Source: Luteipulveratus flavus (GTDB lineage: Bacteria > Actinomycetota > Actinomycetes > Actinomycetales > Dermatophilaceae). From it: 64,000 bases of DNA. Numbering within the stretch: position 1 is the first letter of the stretch; every line of letters starts with the position of its first letter. Of this stretch, positions 51,601 to 63,933 are shown piece by piece. The stretch is taken from NCBI RefSeq assembly GCF_029439465.1, contig NZ_JAROAV010000033.1:186001-250000 (forward strand). The letters run 5' to 3'. The translations under genes were made by a program, and so were the position numbers. The notes beneath the pieces were generated by a model. That model searched no databases and was not told the origin of the DNA. It worked only from the letters and a program-made list of their open reading frames with translations.

Positions 51601-54600
51601 GTGACCGCTGCCCTGACGCTGCTGACGCGGGTCGCCTACCAGGACGCGGAGATCGAGAGTCCTCAGCTGCGCCACCTGCTCGCCCTGCTGGCGCGCGACC
51701 TGCGTACCGGCGTGAGCATCCACCGCCTGGTCGACGGGCTGTGGCCGCAGGATCAGCCGGCGAACCCGCCCAAGGCCGTGCAGGTGCTGGTGTCCCGCGC
51801 CCGGTCCCAGCTCGGTCACGACACGATCGTGAGCACTCCCACGGGCTACCGCCTCTCCCTCGAACCCGATCAGGTCGACATCGCAGACGCCGAGCGGTGT
51901 GCGACGGCCGCCTCACGAGCGGCGCGCGACGGGGACGCCGACGCCGCACAGGCGTACGCGGAGGCGGGACTCGCGTACTGGAACGGCTCCGCCCCGGGAG
52001 GTGACGGCAGCGACGGCGCACTCGCCCAGGTCCGCGACGAGGCGCAGTCGACGTACGACACCTTGTGCCGCGTGCACGCCATCGCGCTGTCGCGGGCCGG
52101 AGAGCACGACCGCGCGCTACCTGCGCTGCTCGCCCTGCTGCAGGACCGTCCGCGCGACGAGGAGCTGCTCGCCGCCCTCCTGCGCAGCGAGGCGGCCGTC
52201 AGCGGTCCGGCCAAGGCGTTGGAACGATACGAGTCCTACCGGCGCAGCCTGCGCGACCGGCTGGGCGCCGACCCCGGGCCGGCGCTCACTCAGGTCCACC
52301 GCGAGCTGCTCAGCAGTGACGCGCCGCAGGTGCGCACCGGCATCCCGCACGACCCGAACCCGCTGCTGGGGCGACAGGCGGACGTCGCCGCCGTCACCCG
52401 CCTGGTCGGCACCACCCGCGTCACCTCGATCGTCGGCGCCGGCGGCCTCGGCAAGACGCGGCTCGCGTACGTCGTGAGCCGCGGGGCCCCACAACGGATC
52501 GTCCACCTGGTCGGACTCGCCGGCGTCTCCGCCGACGACGGCGTCCTCGGCGAGATCGCCTCGGTCCTGGGGGTGCGTGACCCGCGGCTGCGCACCACCA
52601 CCCTGCGACTCGCGGCCGCGCGCGACGTCGTCACCGGCATCGTCGAGGCGCTTGAGCCCGGGCCGGCCCTGCTCGTGCTGGACAACTGCGAGCACGTCAT
52701 CGACGGCGTCGCCGAGGTCGTCCAGTCCCTGATCTCCCTCAGCCCCGACCTGCGGATCCTCACGACGAGCCGAGCACCGCTGGGCATCAGCTCGGAGGCG
52801 GTGTACCTGCTGCCCGAGCTGGACGACCGCACGTCCGTCGACCTGTTCGTCCAACGTGCTCGCGCCGCCCGCCCGGACGTCGAGCTGCCCGAGCACGAGG
52901 TCGAGGCGCTGTGCGCTCACCTGGACGGCCTGCCGCTGGCGGTAGAGCTCGCCGCGGCCCGCACCCGGGTCATGTCGGTCGCCGAGATCGAGCAGCGGCT
53001 GACCGACCGGTTCGCGCTCCTGCGCGGCGGCCCGCGGGACGCCCCGGAGCGGCACCGCACCCTCCAGGCCGTCATCGACTGGAGCTGGAACCTGCTGGAC
53101 GAGCGCGACCAGTCCGCGCTCGCCGCCCTGTCCGTCTTCCCGGACGGGTTCACCCGGGAGGCCGCCGACCACGTGCTGGGGGCGTCCGACGCCACGCTGG
53201 AGATCCTGGAGCAGCTGATCGGTCAGTCGCTGCTCAAGGTGTACGACGCGCCGCGCACCACGCGCTTCCGGATGCTGGAGACCGTGCGGGAGTTCGGCGC
53301 CGTCCAGCTCGAGCGTCAGCACCGCACGGCACCGGTGCGGGCCGCGTACCTGGACTGGGCGGCGGCGTACGGCGAGGTGCAGGCGTGGACGATGTTCGGC
53401 CCCGACCAGATCGCCGCCACCACGCTGGTCCGCACGGAGCAGGACAACCTGCTCGCCGCGCTGCGGATGGCGCTGGAGCACGAGGACGCCCGGCGCGTGA
53501 CGCCGATCTTCGCGGCGCTCGCGGGGCTGTGGACCGCCGAGTCGAACCACAACCGGGTGGTGGCGGTCGCGCCCGAGGTCGCCTGGGTGCTCTCGCACGA
53601 CGTACCGGACGAGACCGAGGTCGACACCAGACGACTGGCCCTCGTGCTGTGTGCGACGAACACGTTGATGCTGTCGCGGCTGACCGCGACCCGCTCCCTC
53701 GCTGCCCTCAAGCGGCTGCCGCCGGCGGAGCCCGGGACCTTGATGAGCGCGTTCAGCACGTTGCTGCTGAACCTGCGGGAGATCCTGCAGCCGGACTCGC
53801 CGGTACTGCTGGCGTTCGTCCGCAGCGACGACGCGGTGCTCGGCGCAGCTGCCTCCAGCATGGCCGGCCAGCTCTGGGAGAACGAGGGCCGCGTCGCCGA
53901 GGCGCTGGAGATGAGCCGCGCGGCCGCCGTCCGCCTCCGCGACATCGACGCCCTCAGCCCCTGGCTGATCAGCAGCCAGCGAGTGAGCCTCGCCGAGCTC
54001 AGTGCCCACGTCGGTGACTACGACGCCGCCGTCCGCAACGCGCTGGAGGCGTTGCCGACCCTGGAGCAGCTCGGGGCCTGGTCCGACGTGAAGCAGCTGC
54101 GCTGGAACCTCGTGCTCGCCAGCCTCCAGCTGGGCGAGGTGGCGGAGGCGGAGCGGTGGTTCGATGAGGCGAGCGCTCAACCCGCCGAGGACCCGTTCGG
54201 GCTGGGCACGCTGAGTGCCGGGGTGCGCGCGGAGATCGACCTGGTCAAGGGTGACGTGGAGGCGGGACTGCTGGCGTGGCGCACGGTCGTCGACCGCGTC
54301 GCTTCGGGCCTGCACGACTTCTTCATCACCGACCCGCCCGGCCTGGAACCGTGGACGGTCGCCACCGAGTCCGTCGCCCTGGCCGCCCACGCGCGGGCGT
54401 ACCGGCTCGACCAGGTGCCCGGCCTGGTCGACCACCTGATCGAGAAGATCCGGCTGCTGCTCAGCAGCCCGCTGCAGGAGCAGCACGCGGCGTTCCTCGA
54501 CTTCCCCGTCACCGGCTGCGCGATCCGGGCGGTCGGCGCCTCGCTGCTCGATCCCGCGTACGACGACGAGCAGGCGGCCTTCGGCGCGCGGCTGGTGGCA

Positions 54601-54780
54601 CTGGCCGAGCGGTTCGCCTACCCGCGGACCCACCCGAGCATGACCCACCCGTTCGCGCAGGAGCGGGCCCGCGAACGCAGCAGGTCGGCGTACGACGAGG
54701 CGGTCTCGTCGTACGCCGACCTGACTCCCACCGCGGCGGCGGGTGTGGCGCTGGAGCTGGTTCAGACCTGCCGGCGGTAG
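51601..54780 (+). CDS. BTAD/AfsR-type transcriptional regulator with NTPase domain
   Basis: A 1059-residue SARP-like large regulator. Residues about 1-85 form a winged-helix DNA-binding domain (VSIHRLVDGLWPQDQPANPPKAVQVLVSRARSQLG), about 90-235 a BTAD repeat domain, about 250-540 an NB-ARC/STAND-type ATPase (Walker A VGAGGLGKTRLAY, Walker B LLVLDNCEHV, LTTSRAPLGI, GLPLAVELAA), and the rest TPR-like helical repeats. Such proteins switch on secondary metabolism or stress genes. GTG 51601 is preceded by TAGGCT. It converges with the ABC permease, and the last 19 bases overlap that gene. Confidence 0.93.
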   Translation: MTAALTLLTRVAYQDAEIESPQLRHLLALLARDLRTGVSIHRLVDGLWPQDQPANPPKAVQVLVSRARSQLGHDTIVSTPTGYRLSLEPDQVDIADAERCATAASRAARDGDADAAQAYAEAGLAYWNGSAPGGDGSDGALAQVRDEAQSTYDTLCRVHAIALSRAGEHDRALPALLALLQDRPRDEELLAALLRSEAAVSGPAKALERYESYRRSLRDRLGADPGPALTQVHRELLSSDAPQVRTGIPHDPNPLLGRQADVAAVTRLVGTTRVTSIVGAGGLGKTRLAYVVSRGAPQRIVHLVGLAGVSADDGVLGEIASVLGVRDPRLRTTTLRLAAARDVVTGIVEALEPGPALLVLDNCEHVIDGVAEVVQSLISLSPDLRILTTSRAPLGISSEAVYLLPELDDRTSVDLFVQRARAARPDVELPEHEVEALCAHLDGLPLAVELAAARTRVMSVAEIEQRLTDRFALLRGGPRDAPERHRTLQAVIDWSWNLLDERDQSALAALSVFPDGFTREAADHVLGASDATLEILEQLIGQSLLKVYDAPRTTRFRMLETVREFGAVQLERQHRTAPVRAAYLDWAAAYGEVQAWTMFGPDQIAATTLVRTEQDNLLAALRMALEHEDARRVTPIFAALAGLWTAESNHNRVVAVAPEVAWVLSHDVPDETEVDTRRLALVLCATNTLMLSRLTATRSLAALKRLPPAEPGTLMSAFSTLLLNLREILQPDSPVLLAFVRSDDAVLGAAASSMAGQLWENEGRVAEALEMSRAAAVRLRDIDALSPWLISSQRVSLAELSAHVGDYDAAVRNALEALPTLEQLGAWSDVKQLRWNLVLASLQLGEVAEAERWFDEASAQPAEDPFGLGTLSAGVRAEIDLVKGDVEAGLLAWRTVVDRVASGLHDFFITDPPGLEPWTVATESVALAAHARAYRLDQVPGLVDHLIEKIRLLLSSPLQEQHAAFLDFPVTGCAIRAVGASLLDPAYDDEQAAFGARLVALAERFAYPRTHPSMTHPFAQERARERSRSAYDEAVSSYADLTPTAAAGVALELVQTCRR

Positions 54781-55571
54781 CCCTTCACGGCGAGCGGCAT
54801 GAAGATCGCGACGACCGCGAGGCAGGCGAGCACCGCCCAGCCGACCTGTCCGGTGACCTGACCCTCGTTCATCAGGTCGCGCAGGGCGGTCACGACGTGC
54901 GAGACCGGGTTGACGTTGACGAACGCCTCGAGCCAGCCGGGCAACGACGATGCCGGGACGAAGGCGTTGGACAGGAACGTCAGCGGGAACATGATCATCA
55001 TCGACACGCCCTGCAGGCCCTGGGCCGACTTCATCACCGTGGCGAGCGCGGTGAACACCCACGCCAGCGACCAGGCGGTGAAGACGATCAGCAGCGTCGC
55101 CAGGACCAGACCGAACGGGTCCGGGCGGTAGCCCATCGCGATGCCGACGGCGAGCGTCATGACGGTGGCGACGACGTACCGGACGACATCGGCGAGGGCC
55201 GGTCCGGCGAGCGGCGCCACCCGCGACATCGGCAACGATCTGAACCGGTCGAAGACGCCCTTCTCCATGTCCTCCCGCAGGGTCACGCCGGTGCCCATGC
55301 ACGTCGTGAGCGCGGTCTGGGCCAGCAGGCCGGGTACGAGCAGCGGCAGGTACTTGCTGGTGCCGCCGGCGATCGCCCCGCCGAAGATGTAGCCGAACAT
55401 CGGCGTGAACAGCAGCGGCTGGATCAGCACGTCGAAGAACTGCTCCGGGTTGCGGCGCATCTTCTGCAGCGCCCGGCCGGCCATCAGCCAGCTCTGCCGG
55501 ATCGTCTCCAGGACGCTGACGTGGGACTTCAGGGCGGGCGCGGCCGGTCCGGTGGTGGTGACGACGCTCAT
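54762..55571 (-). CDS. ABC-2 exporter permease (DrrB-like)
   Basis: A 269-residue ABC-2 membrane subunit. Six helices are visible: FFDVLIQPLLFTPMFGYIFGGAI, LPLLVPGLLAQTALTTCMGTGV, VVRYVVATVMTLAVGIAMGY, GLVLATLLIVFTAWSLAWVF, LQGVSMMIMFPLTFLSNAFVP, and VGWAVLACLAVVAIFMPL. The sequence AFVPASSLPGWLEAFVNVNPVSHVVTALRDL is the DrrB/ABC-2 signature. It overlaps the ATPase stop by four bases (55568-55571). Cargo unknown: drugs or natural products are typical. Confidence 0.92.
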   Translation of the reverse strand: MSVVTTTGPAAPALKSHVSVLETIRQSWLMAGRALQKMRRNPEQFFDVLIQPLLFTPMFGYIFGGAIAGGTSKYLPLLVPGLLAQTALTTCMGTGVTLREDMEKGVFDRFRSLPMSRVAPLAGPALADVVRYVVATVMTLAVGIAMGYRPDPFGLVLATLLIVFTAWSLAWVFTALATVMKSAQGLQGVSMMIMFPLTFLSNAFVPASSLPGWLEAFVNVNPVSHVVTALRDLMNEGQVTGQVGWAVLACLAVVAIFMPLAVKGYRRQV

Positions 55572-56587
55572 CGGGTCACCTCCATGGGGTCGAGCCGCTC
55601 GTCGGCAGCGCGGGTGTCGTGGTCGTCGTCGGCCTCGCCCTCGGCGCGGTCGCTCACGTGCTCGCCGGTCAGGGCGAGGAAGACCTCGTCCAGGGTCGGC
55701 TGCTCGACCTGTACGGCCGCGACGCTGATGTCGTTGCGCCGCAACGCGATCAGCGCCTCGGCAGCCTCGTCCGGACGGTTGAGCGGGACGGTCAGGCGAG
55801 CCGACTCGGGCGTCCGGTTCGCCGTACGCCCGAGGGCCTGGGCGACCGAGCGCGCGGCGGCGTCCATGTCGACCGGGTCCGACAGCTGCACCGACAGCGT
55901 GGAGCTGCCGACGGACGCCTTGAGCTCCCCCGAGGTGCCCTCCGCGACCTTGCGGCCCCGGTCGATGACGGCGATGCGGTCGGCCAGCTGGTCCGCCTCG
56001 TCGAGGTACTGCGTGGTGAGCAGGATCGTCGAGCCCTGCGCGACCAGGTCGCGGATCGTGTCCCACATCTGGCCGCGGGTGCGCGGGTCCAGGCCGGTGG
56101 TCGGCTCGTCGAGGAAGATCAGCGGCGGCTGGGCGATCAGGCTCGAGGCGAGGTCCAGCCGGCGGCGCATACCACCGGAGAACTTCTCCAGCGTCCGCGT
56201 CGCGGCGTCGGTCAGACCGAAGCGTTCGAGCAGGTCGTCGGCGGTCCGGTCGGCCTGCTTGCTGGACTGCCCGTAGATCCGGGCGAACAGCCGCAGGTTC
56301 TCGCGGGCGGTGAGCTTCTCGTCGACGGACGCGTACTGACCGGTCACGCCGATCAGCTGACGCACCTGGTGCGGCTCCCGACGGACGTCGACGCCGAAGA
56401 CCTGCGCCTCCCCCTCGTCGATGCGCAGCAGGGTGGCCAGCATCCGCAGCATCGTGGTCTTGCCGGCGCCGTTCGGGCCGAGGACCCCGTAGACCTCGCC
56501 CTGGTGGACCTGCAGGTCGATCCCGTCGACGGCACGCAGGTCCTTGAACTGCTTCACCAGCCCGGTGGCATGCACGGCCAGAGTCAT
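55568..56587 (-). CDS. ABC exporter ATPase (DrrA-like)
   Basis: A 339-residue nucleotide-binding subunit. Walker A at 37-45 (GPNGAGKTT), Q-loop TGQYASVDEKLTARENL, signature FSGGMRRRLDLASS, Walker B IFLDEPTTGLDP, and the DrrA C-terminal region (LDEVFLALTGEHV). The order ATPase then permease, with ATGA overlap, is the usual DrrAB arrangement giving daunorubicin-type export. AAGGAG precedes ATG 56587. It converges with the BTAD regulator gene, which may control it. Confidence 0.94.
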   Translation of the reverse strand: MTLAVHATGLVKQFKDLRAVDGIDLQVHQGEVYGVLGPNGAGKTTMLRMLATLLRIDEGEAQVFGVDVRREPHQVRQLIGVTGQYASVDEKLTARENLRLFARIYGQSSKQADRTADDLLERFGLTDAATRTLEKFSGGMRRRLDLASSLIAQPPLIFLDEPTTGLDPRTRGQMWDTIRDLVAQGSTILLTTQYLDEADQLADRIAVIDRGRKVAEGTSGELKASVGSSTLSVQLSDPVDMDAAARSVAQALGRTANRTPESARLTVPLNRPDEAAEALIALRRNDISVAAVQVEQPTLDEVFLALTGEHVSDRAEGEADDDHDTRAADERLDPMEVTR

Positions 56588-56736
56588 GGTGGGCTCCTTC
56601 CTGGGACAGCGGGTGTGCAACTGCCCAGCAGCCTGCCGCGGCTCGCCTTCAGCCCGGTTTCACCTCGGTTTCAGCCGGCTCTCCGCTGCCAAGACCGGCC
56701 GGGCCGAGTGCGCGTGTCCCGCGCCTCCCGTCCGGT

Positions 56737-56794
56737 CGAGTGCGCGTGTCCTGTCACCGTTCCGGGCGGAACGGTGACAGGACACGCGCACTCG
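56737..56794. terminator. 28-bp-stem hairpin after ilvC
   Basis: Perfect arms 56737-56764 and 56767-56794 around a 2-base loop (GG); a third partial copy of the arm (GAGTGCGCGTGTCC) is at 56706-56719. It lies about 100 bases beyond the ilvC stop. No large gene exists in 56588-56890; apart from these repeats I see nothing there. Confidence 0.75.
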
Positions 56795-56890
56795 GCCAGG
56801 AAGGGAGGGAGGGGTGGCAAGGGAGGCGGGACGGACGGCGGCCGGTCACCTCGGGGAGAGGTGACCGGCCGGCGTACGGAACAGGTGGCG

Positions 56891-60338
<3,448 letters not shown>

Positions 60339-60397
60339 GGTCGGTCACCGCTTTCGGTCACGGTTGGCGGATATGGCGTTGTCCGGGCACAAAAAAA

Positions 60398-60423
60398 CCC
60401 TCAGCCGGTGACGGCATTGAGGG
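60398..60423 (-). terminator. Attenuator terminator of ilvBNC
   Basis: Minus strand: stem CCCTCA/TGAGGG, extended by GCCG/CGGC through a 2-base bulge, loop of 4, followed by seven T (60391-60397 as A on plus). It lies 24 bases after the leader stop and 60 bases before ilvB. Confidence 0.88.
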
Positions 60424-60425
60424 CT

Positions 60426-60460
60426 GGCGCGCGAGCTGACCGGTCGTCAGCAGGCGCGCC
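60426..60460 (-). other. Alternate (pause/antiterminator) stem of the ilvBNC leader
   Basis: GGCGCGC/GCGCGCC arms (60426-60432, 60454-60460) and inner GCTGAC/GTCAGC (60435-60440, 60446-60451). The upstream arm (minus sense) overlaps the Arg-Ala-Cys codons of the leader peptide. Confidence 0.6.
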
Positions 60461-60485
60461 TGGGAAGTACGAGAATTCGTGCCAC
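60447..60485 (-). CDS. Leader peptide of the ilvBNC attenuator
   Basis: MARILVLPRRAC, 12 residues, with consecutive Ile-Leu-Val-Leu codons (ATT CTC GTA CTT). GTG 60485 lies six bases after the -10, so it is leaderless. Starvation for Ile, Leu or Val would stall the ribosome and favour antitermination. Too short for ordinary gene callers. Confidence 0.85.
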   Translation of the reverse strand: MARILVLPRRAC

Positions 60486-60491
60486 GCCCCC

Positions 60492-60520
60492 AGCCTGACC
60501 CACACCCTGCGTCGTGTCAA
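60492..60520 (-). promoter_or_regulatory. Promoter of ilvBNC
   Basis: Minus strand: -35 TTGACA (60515-60520), exactly 17-bp spacer, -10 CAGGCT (60492-60497), then six bases to the leader GTG. It is the best -35/-10 pair in the window. Confidence 0.75.
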
Positions 60521-60579
60521 CGGATGAGAACGCGATCCCACATCGTGGACTCGCCTGATCCTCGCGACGCGCCCCCTCC

Positions 60580-60633
60580 CGCGAAGATCGTCTGCCCGGC
60601 CCTGCATGGATGACCGGACAGACGATCTTCGCG
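60580..60633. repeat. 15-bp-stem hairpin (family B) between ilvB leader and ilvD
   Basis: Arms 60580-60594 and 60619-60633, 24-base loop. The inner core is shared with 30663-30716, the outer arms not. It ends about 27 bases downstream of the ilvD stop (ilvD on minus) and upstream of the ilvB promoter. Confidence 0.75.
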
Positions 60634-60659
60634 ACGAACGGGGGTGAGACCTCGGCCGG

Positions 60660-62360
60660 TCAGTCGCAGACGGCGCCGGTGCTGGCGCTGCCGACCAGGC
60701 GGACGTACTTGGCGAGCACGCCGCGGGTGTACTTCGGCGCAGGGGCCGTGACCCCCGCCGTACGCCGCCGCTCCAGCTCGTCCTCGTCGACCAGGAGGTC
60801 GAGGGTGCCGGCGGCGACGTCCAGCCGGATCCCGTCGCCGTCCTGCACGAACGCGATCGGCCCGAGGTCGACGGCCTCCGGCGCGACGTGCCCGACGCAC
60901 AGACCGGTCGTCCCGCCGGAGAACCGGCCGTCGGTCAGCAGCAGCACGTCCTTGCCGAGGCCGGCTCCCTTGATCGCGCCGGTCACCGCGAGCATCTCCC
61001 GCATACCCGGGCCGCCCTTGGGACCCTCGTACCGGATGACCACGACGTCGCCGGCCTTGAGCGAGCCGTCGGACACCGCGTCCATCGCGGCCCGCTCGCC
61101 GTCGAAGACCCGCGCCGTCCCCTCGAAGACGTCGCTGTCGAAGCCGGCGGACTTCACGACGGCACCCTCCGGCGCCAGTGACCCCTTGAGGATCGTGAGG
61201 CCGCCGGTGCGGTGGATCGGCTGGTCCATCGCGCGGATGACCTTGCCGTCGATGTGCGGTGGGTCGATCTCGCGGAGGTTCTCGGCCATGGTCTTGCCGG
61301 TCACGGTGAGGCAGTCGCCGTGCAGCAGGTCGGCCTCCAGCAGCGTGCGCATGACGACGGGGATGCCGCCGATGTGGTCGATGTCCTTCATGACGAACGC
61401 GCCGAACGGCTTCACGTCCGCCAGGTGCGGGACCTTCGCGCCGACCCGGCGGAAGTCCTCGAGGGTGAGGTCGACCTCGGCCTCGTGCGCGATCGCGAGC
61501 AGGTGGAGGACGGCGTTGGTCGACCCGCCGAACGCCATGACGACCGCGATGGCGTTCTCGAACGCCTCCTTGGTCATGATCTGCCGGGCGGTGATGCCCT
61601 GGCGCAGCATCTCCACGACCGCCTCACCCGAGCGACGCGCGTAGGTGTCGCGGCGCCGGTCCACCGCGGGCGGTGCCGCCGACCCGGGGATGGACATGCC
61701 GAGCGCCTCGGCGACCGCGGCCATCGTGTTCGCGGTGTAGAACCCGCCGCACGCGCCCTCACCCGGGCAGATCGCCCGCTCGATCGCGTCGACGTCCTCG
61801 CGCGGCATCAGGCCCTGGGAGTGGGCGCCGACCGCCTCGAACGCGTCGATGATCGTGACCTCCTTCTCCGTACCGTCGGAGAGCTTGGCCACGCCGGGCA
61901 GGATCGTCCCCGCGTACAGGAACACCGACGCCAGGTCGAGCCGGGCCGCGGCCATCAGCATCCCGGGCAGCGACTTGTCGCAGCCGGCGAGCAGGACAGA
62001 GCCGTCGAGGCGCTCGGCGTTCATCACCGTCTCGACCGAGTCGGCGATGATCTCGCGCGAGACGAGGGAGAAGTGCATCCCCTCGTGGCCCATCGAGATG
62101 CCGTCGCTCACCGAGATCGTGCCGAACTCCAGCGGGTAGCCGCCGCCGGCGTGGACGCCGTCCTTGACCGCCTTCGCCAGCCGGTCGAGCGAGAGGTTGC
62201 ACGGGGTGATCTCGTTCCACGAGCTCGCGACGCCGATCTGCGGCTTGGCGAAGTCCTCGTCGCCGAGACCGACCGCGCGCAGCATCCCACGCGCGGCGGT
62301 CTTCTCCAGACCGTCGGTGACGTCGCGGCTGCGGGGCTTCAGGTCAGGCGTCCGGTTCAT
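60660..62360 (-). CDS. ilvD: Dihydroxy-acid dehydratase
   Basis: A 566-residue Fe-S dehydratase, third step of Ile/Val synthesis. Cluster ligands fit Cys54 (TPCN), Cys127 (LAGCDKS) and Cys204 ([15 protein letters not shown]); Ser/Mg region near [11 protein letters not shown] and the C-terminal [20 protein letters not shown]. The length (566) is the short form of actinobacteria. ATG 62360 is six bases after a minus-strand TACGAT (62367-62372), so the transcript is leaderless and separate from ilvBNC. Confidence 0.96.
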   Translation of the reverse strand: MNRTPDLKPRSRDVTDGLEKTAARGMLRAVGLGDEDFAKPQIGVASSWNEITPCNLSLDRLAKAVKDGVHAGGGYPLEFGTISVSDGISMGHEGMHFSLVSREIIADSVETVMNAERLDGSVLLAGCDKSLPGMLMAAARLDLASVFLYAGTILPGVAKLSDGTEKEVTIIDAFEAVGAHSQGLMPREDVDAIERAICPGEGACGGFYTANTMAAVAEALGMSIPGSAAPPAVDRRRDTYARRSGEAVVEMLRQGITARQIMTKEAFENAIAVVMAFGGSTNAVLHLLAIAHEAEVDLTLEDFRRVGAKVPHLADVKPFGAFVMKDIDHIGGIPVVMRTLLEADLLHGDCLTVTGKTMAENLREIDPPHIDGKVIRAMDQPIHRTGGLTILKGSLAPEGAVVKSAGFDSDVFEGTARVFDGERAAMDAVSDGSLKAGDVVVIRYEGPKGGPGMREMLAVTGAIKGAGLGKDVLLLTDGRFSGGTTGLCVGHVAPEAVDLGPIAFVQDGDGIRLDVAAGTLDLLVDEDELERRRTAGVTAPAPKYTRGVLAKYVRLVGSASTGAVCD

Positions 62361-62366
62361 GACCAG

Positions 62367-62372
62367 ATCGTA
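62367..62372 (-). promoter_or_regulatory. -10 box of ilvD (leaderless)
   Basis: TACGAT on the minus strand, six bases before ATG 62360. Confidence 0.55.
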
Positions 62373-62417
62373 GGACGGTGTCCGAGGAATGGGACGATGG
62401 TCCCGCGATGTGGTCGC

Positions 62418-62939
62418 TCAACCGCGCGGGGTGATCACCGTGCGCAGCACCGCGGACCCCGGTGCGACGTCGCGCCACGGGGTGTCGATGTCCAGCACCG
62501 CGAGCGTGCAGGTCGGGAACCCGTGGGCGAGCTCCTCCCTCGCCTCCGGCTCGCTGCCCTCCCCGCTCAGCTCGACCGCCAGGTCGGGCACGCCCGGCGC
62601 GTGACCGACGAGGACGACGGCCAGTGCGTCCTCGTCCGCCTCCCGGACGACCGTCAGCAACCGCTCGACCGGCGCGTTGTAGATGCGCGGGTCGTGCTCG
62701 ACGACCGTGCCCAGACCGCTCGCCTCCACCACGCCGGCCCACGTCTCGCGGGTGCGGGCCGAGGTGCTGCACAGCACGAGGTCGGGCGCGAAACCCTGCT
62801 CGCGCAACCACTTCCCGGCGGCCTCGGCGTCCGCCCGGCCCCGGTCGGTGAGGGAACGCTCGTGGTCGACCGCGGCCTCGGGGTCCTCGGCCTTGGCGTG
62901 GCGCAGCAGCACGAGCTGCCGGTGGGTGGCGTCGTTCAT
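62418..62939 (-). CDS. SixA-like histidine phosphatase
   Basis: A 173-residue phosphohistidine/phosphoglycerate-mutase-fold phosphatase. RHGE-like start RQLVLLRHAKAEDPE (RH catalytic motif, His phospho-acceptor), SARTRETW, and the second His in VVLVGHAPGVPDLA. In E. coli SixA acts on the ArcB phospho-His; the actinobacterial role is not known. It lies 12 bases after the 2-hydroxyacid dehydrogenase gene on the same strand. Confidence 0.87.
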   Translation of the reverse strand: MNDATHRQLVLLRHAKAEDPEAAVDHERSLTDRGRADAEAAGKWLREQGFAPDLVLCSTSARTRETWAGVVEASGLGTVVEHDPRIYNAPVERLLTVVREADEDALAVVLVGHAPGVPDLAVELSGEGSEPEAREELAHGFPTCTLAVLDIDTPWRDVAPGSAVLRTVITPRG

Positions 62940-62951
62940 GGGTGCAGCATG

Positions 62952-63875
62952 TCAGGCGCGGTGGACGATGTGGCGCAGGCCGAGTCCCTCGGCGTACGCG
63001 GCCAGCTCACGCCGCAGGAACCGCAGCGCGCGTGGCTCGAACGCCGTGCTCGCCCCGCCCACGTGCGGGCTGATGAGGACGCCCTCGGTACGCCACAGCG
63101 GGTGCTCGCTCGGGAGGGGCTCGGGGTCGGTGACGTCCAGGGCGGCCCGCAGCCGACCCGTACGGCACTCGGCCAGCAGCGCGTCGGTGTCGACCACGCC
63201 GCCACGGGCGACGTTCACCACGAGGGCGTCGTCCGGAAGTGCCGCGAGGAACCCCGCATCGGCCAGGTGTCGCGTCGAGTCGGTCAGCGGCACGATGAGG
63301 ACGACGATCTCGGCGTCGGGAAGCAGGGAGGGCAGCTCGTCGACGCCGTGCACCCGGTCGACCAGCTCGTCCCCGCCGCGGGCGCGGGACGCGACCGCCG
63401 TGACCTGAGCCTCGAACGCCTGCAGGCGACTCACGATCGCCCGCCCGACCGACCCGTACCCGACCACGAGGACCCGGCGGTCCGCGAGCGACGGCGCTCC
63501 TGCGGCGCGCAACCACTTCCCGCTCTCCTGAGCGCGGACGAAGTCGGGGATGCGCCGCTGCGACGCCAGCATCAGCGCGAGCGCGAGCTCGGCCGTCGAG
63601 GTGTCGTGGATGCCGGCGCCGTTCGCCAGCGCGACCCCGGACGGCAGGTACGGCACCGCGTGCTCGTAGCCCGCGGTGACCAGCTGGACGGCCTGGAGCC
63701 GAGGCAGCTCGGCGAGCCGGGCCAGGCGCGCCGCGTTGCCCATGTAGGGCGGCACGACCACCTCGATGTCGTCGCGGGGGACGGAGTCCTTCAGGTCCCA
63801 GGCGACCAGCTCGGCGTCTTCGATGCCCTCCAGGGCGGTGATCCAGTGGGGGTCCGGCACGGAGATCACGGGCAT
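62952..63875 (-). CDS. D-2-hydroxyacid dehydrogenase family protein
   Basis: A 307-residue NAD(P)-dependent reductase of the D-2-hydroxyacid family (glyoxylate/hydroxypyruvate or phosphoglycerate-like). NAD motif VLVVGYGSVGRAIVSRL (about 140), VARGGVVDTDAL with Arg, Glu in DPEPLPSEHPL and His in SPHVGGAST. SerA would carry a longer C-terminal ACT domain, which is absent here, so it is not named serA. ATG 63875 is seven bases after a minus-strand TACGTT (63883-63888). Confidence 0.88.
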   Translation of the reverse strand: MPVISVPDPHWITALEGIEDAELVAWDLKDSVPRDDIEVVVPPYMGNAARLARLAELPRLQAVQLVTAGYEHAVPYLPSGVALANGAGIHDTSTAELALALMLASQRRIPDFVRAQESGKWLRAAGAPSLADRRVLVVGYGSVGRAIVSRLQAFEAQVTAVASRARGGDELVDRVHGVDELPSLLPDAEIVVLIVPLTDSTRHLADAGFLAALPDDALVVNVARGGVVDTDALLAECRTGRLRAALDVTDPEPLPSEHPLWRTEGVLISPHVGGASTAFEPRALRFLRRELAAYAEGLGLRHIVHRA

Positions 63876-63933
63876 GGTCGGCAACGTACGCGTAGCACCG
63901 TGCGGCCGGGCACCCGGGCCGTCAGAATGAGTC

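Noticed and set aside
52117-55302. A 1061-codon minus-strand open frame opposite the BTAD regulator
   Set aside because: Its translation is low-complexity Arg/Gly/Val with no domain, while the plus strand encodes a clear BTAD/NTPase protein.
60401-60607. Alternative 68-codon minus-strand frame over the ilvB leader
   Set aside because: No start signal or family; it runs through the promoter, and the MARILVLPRRAC frame has the -10 spacing and BCAA codons.
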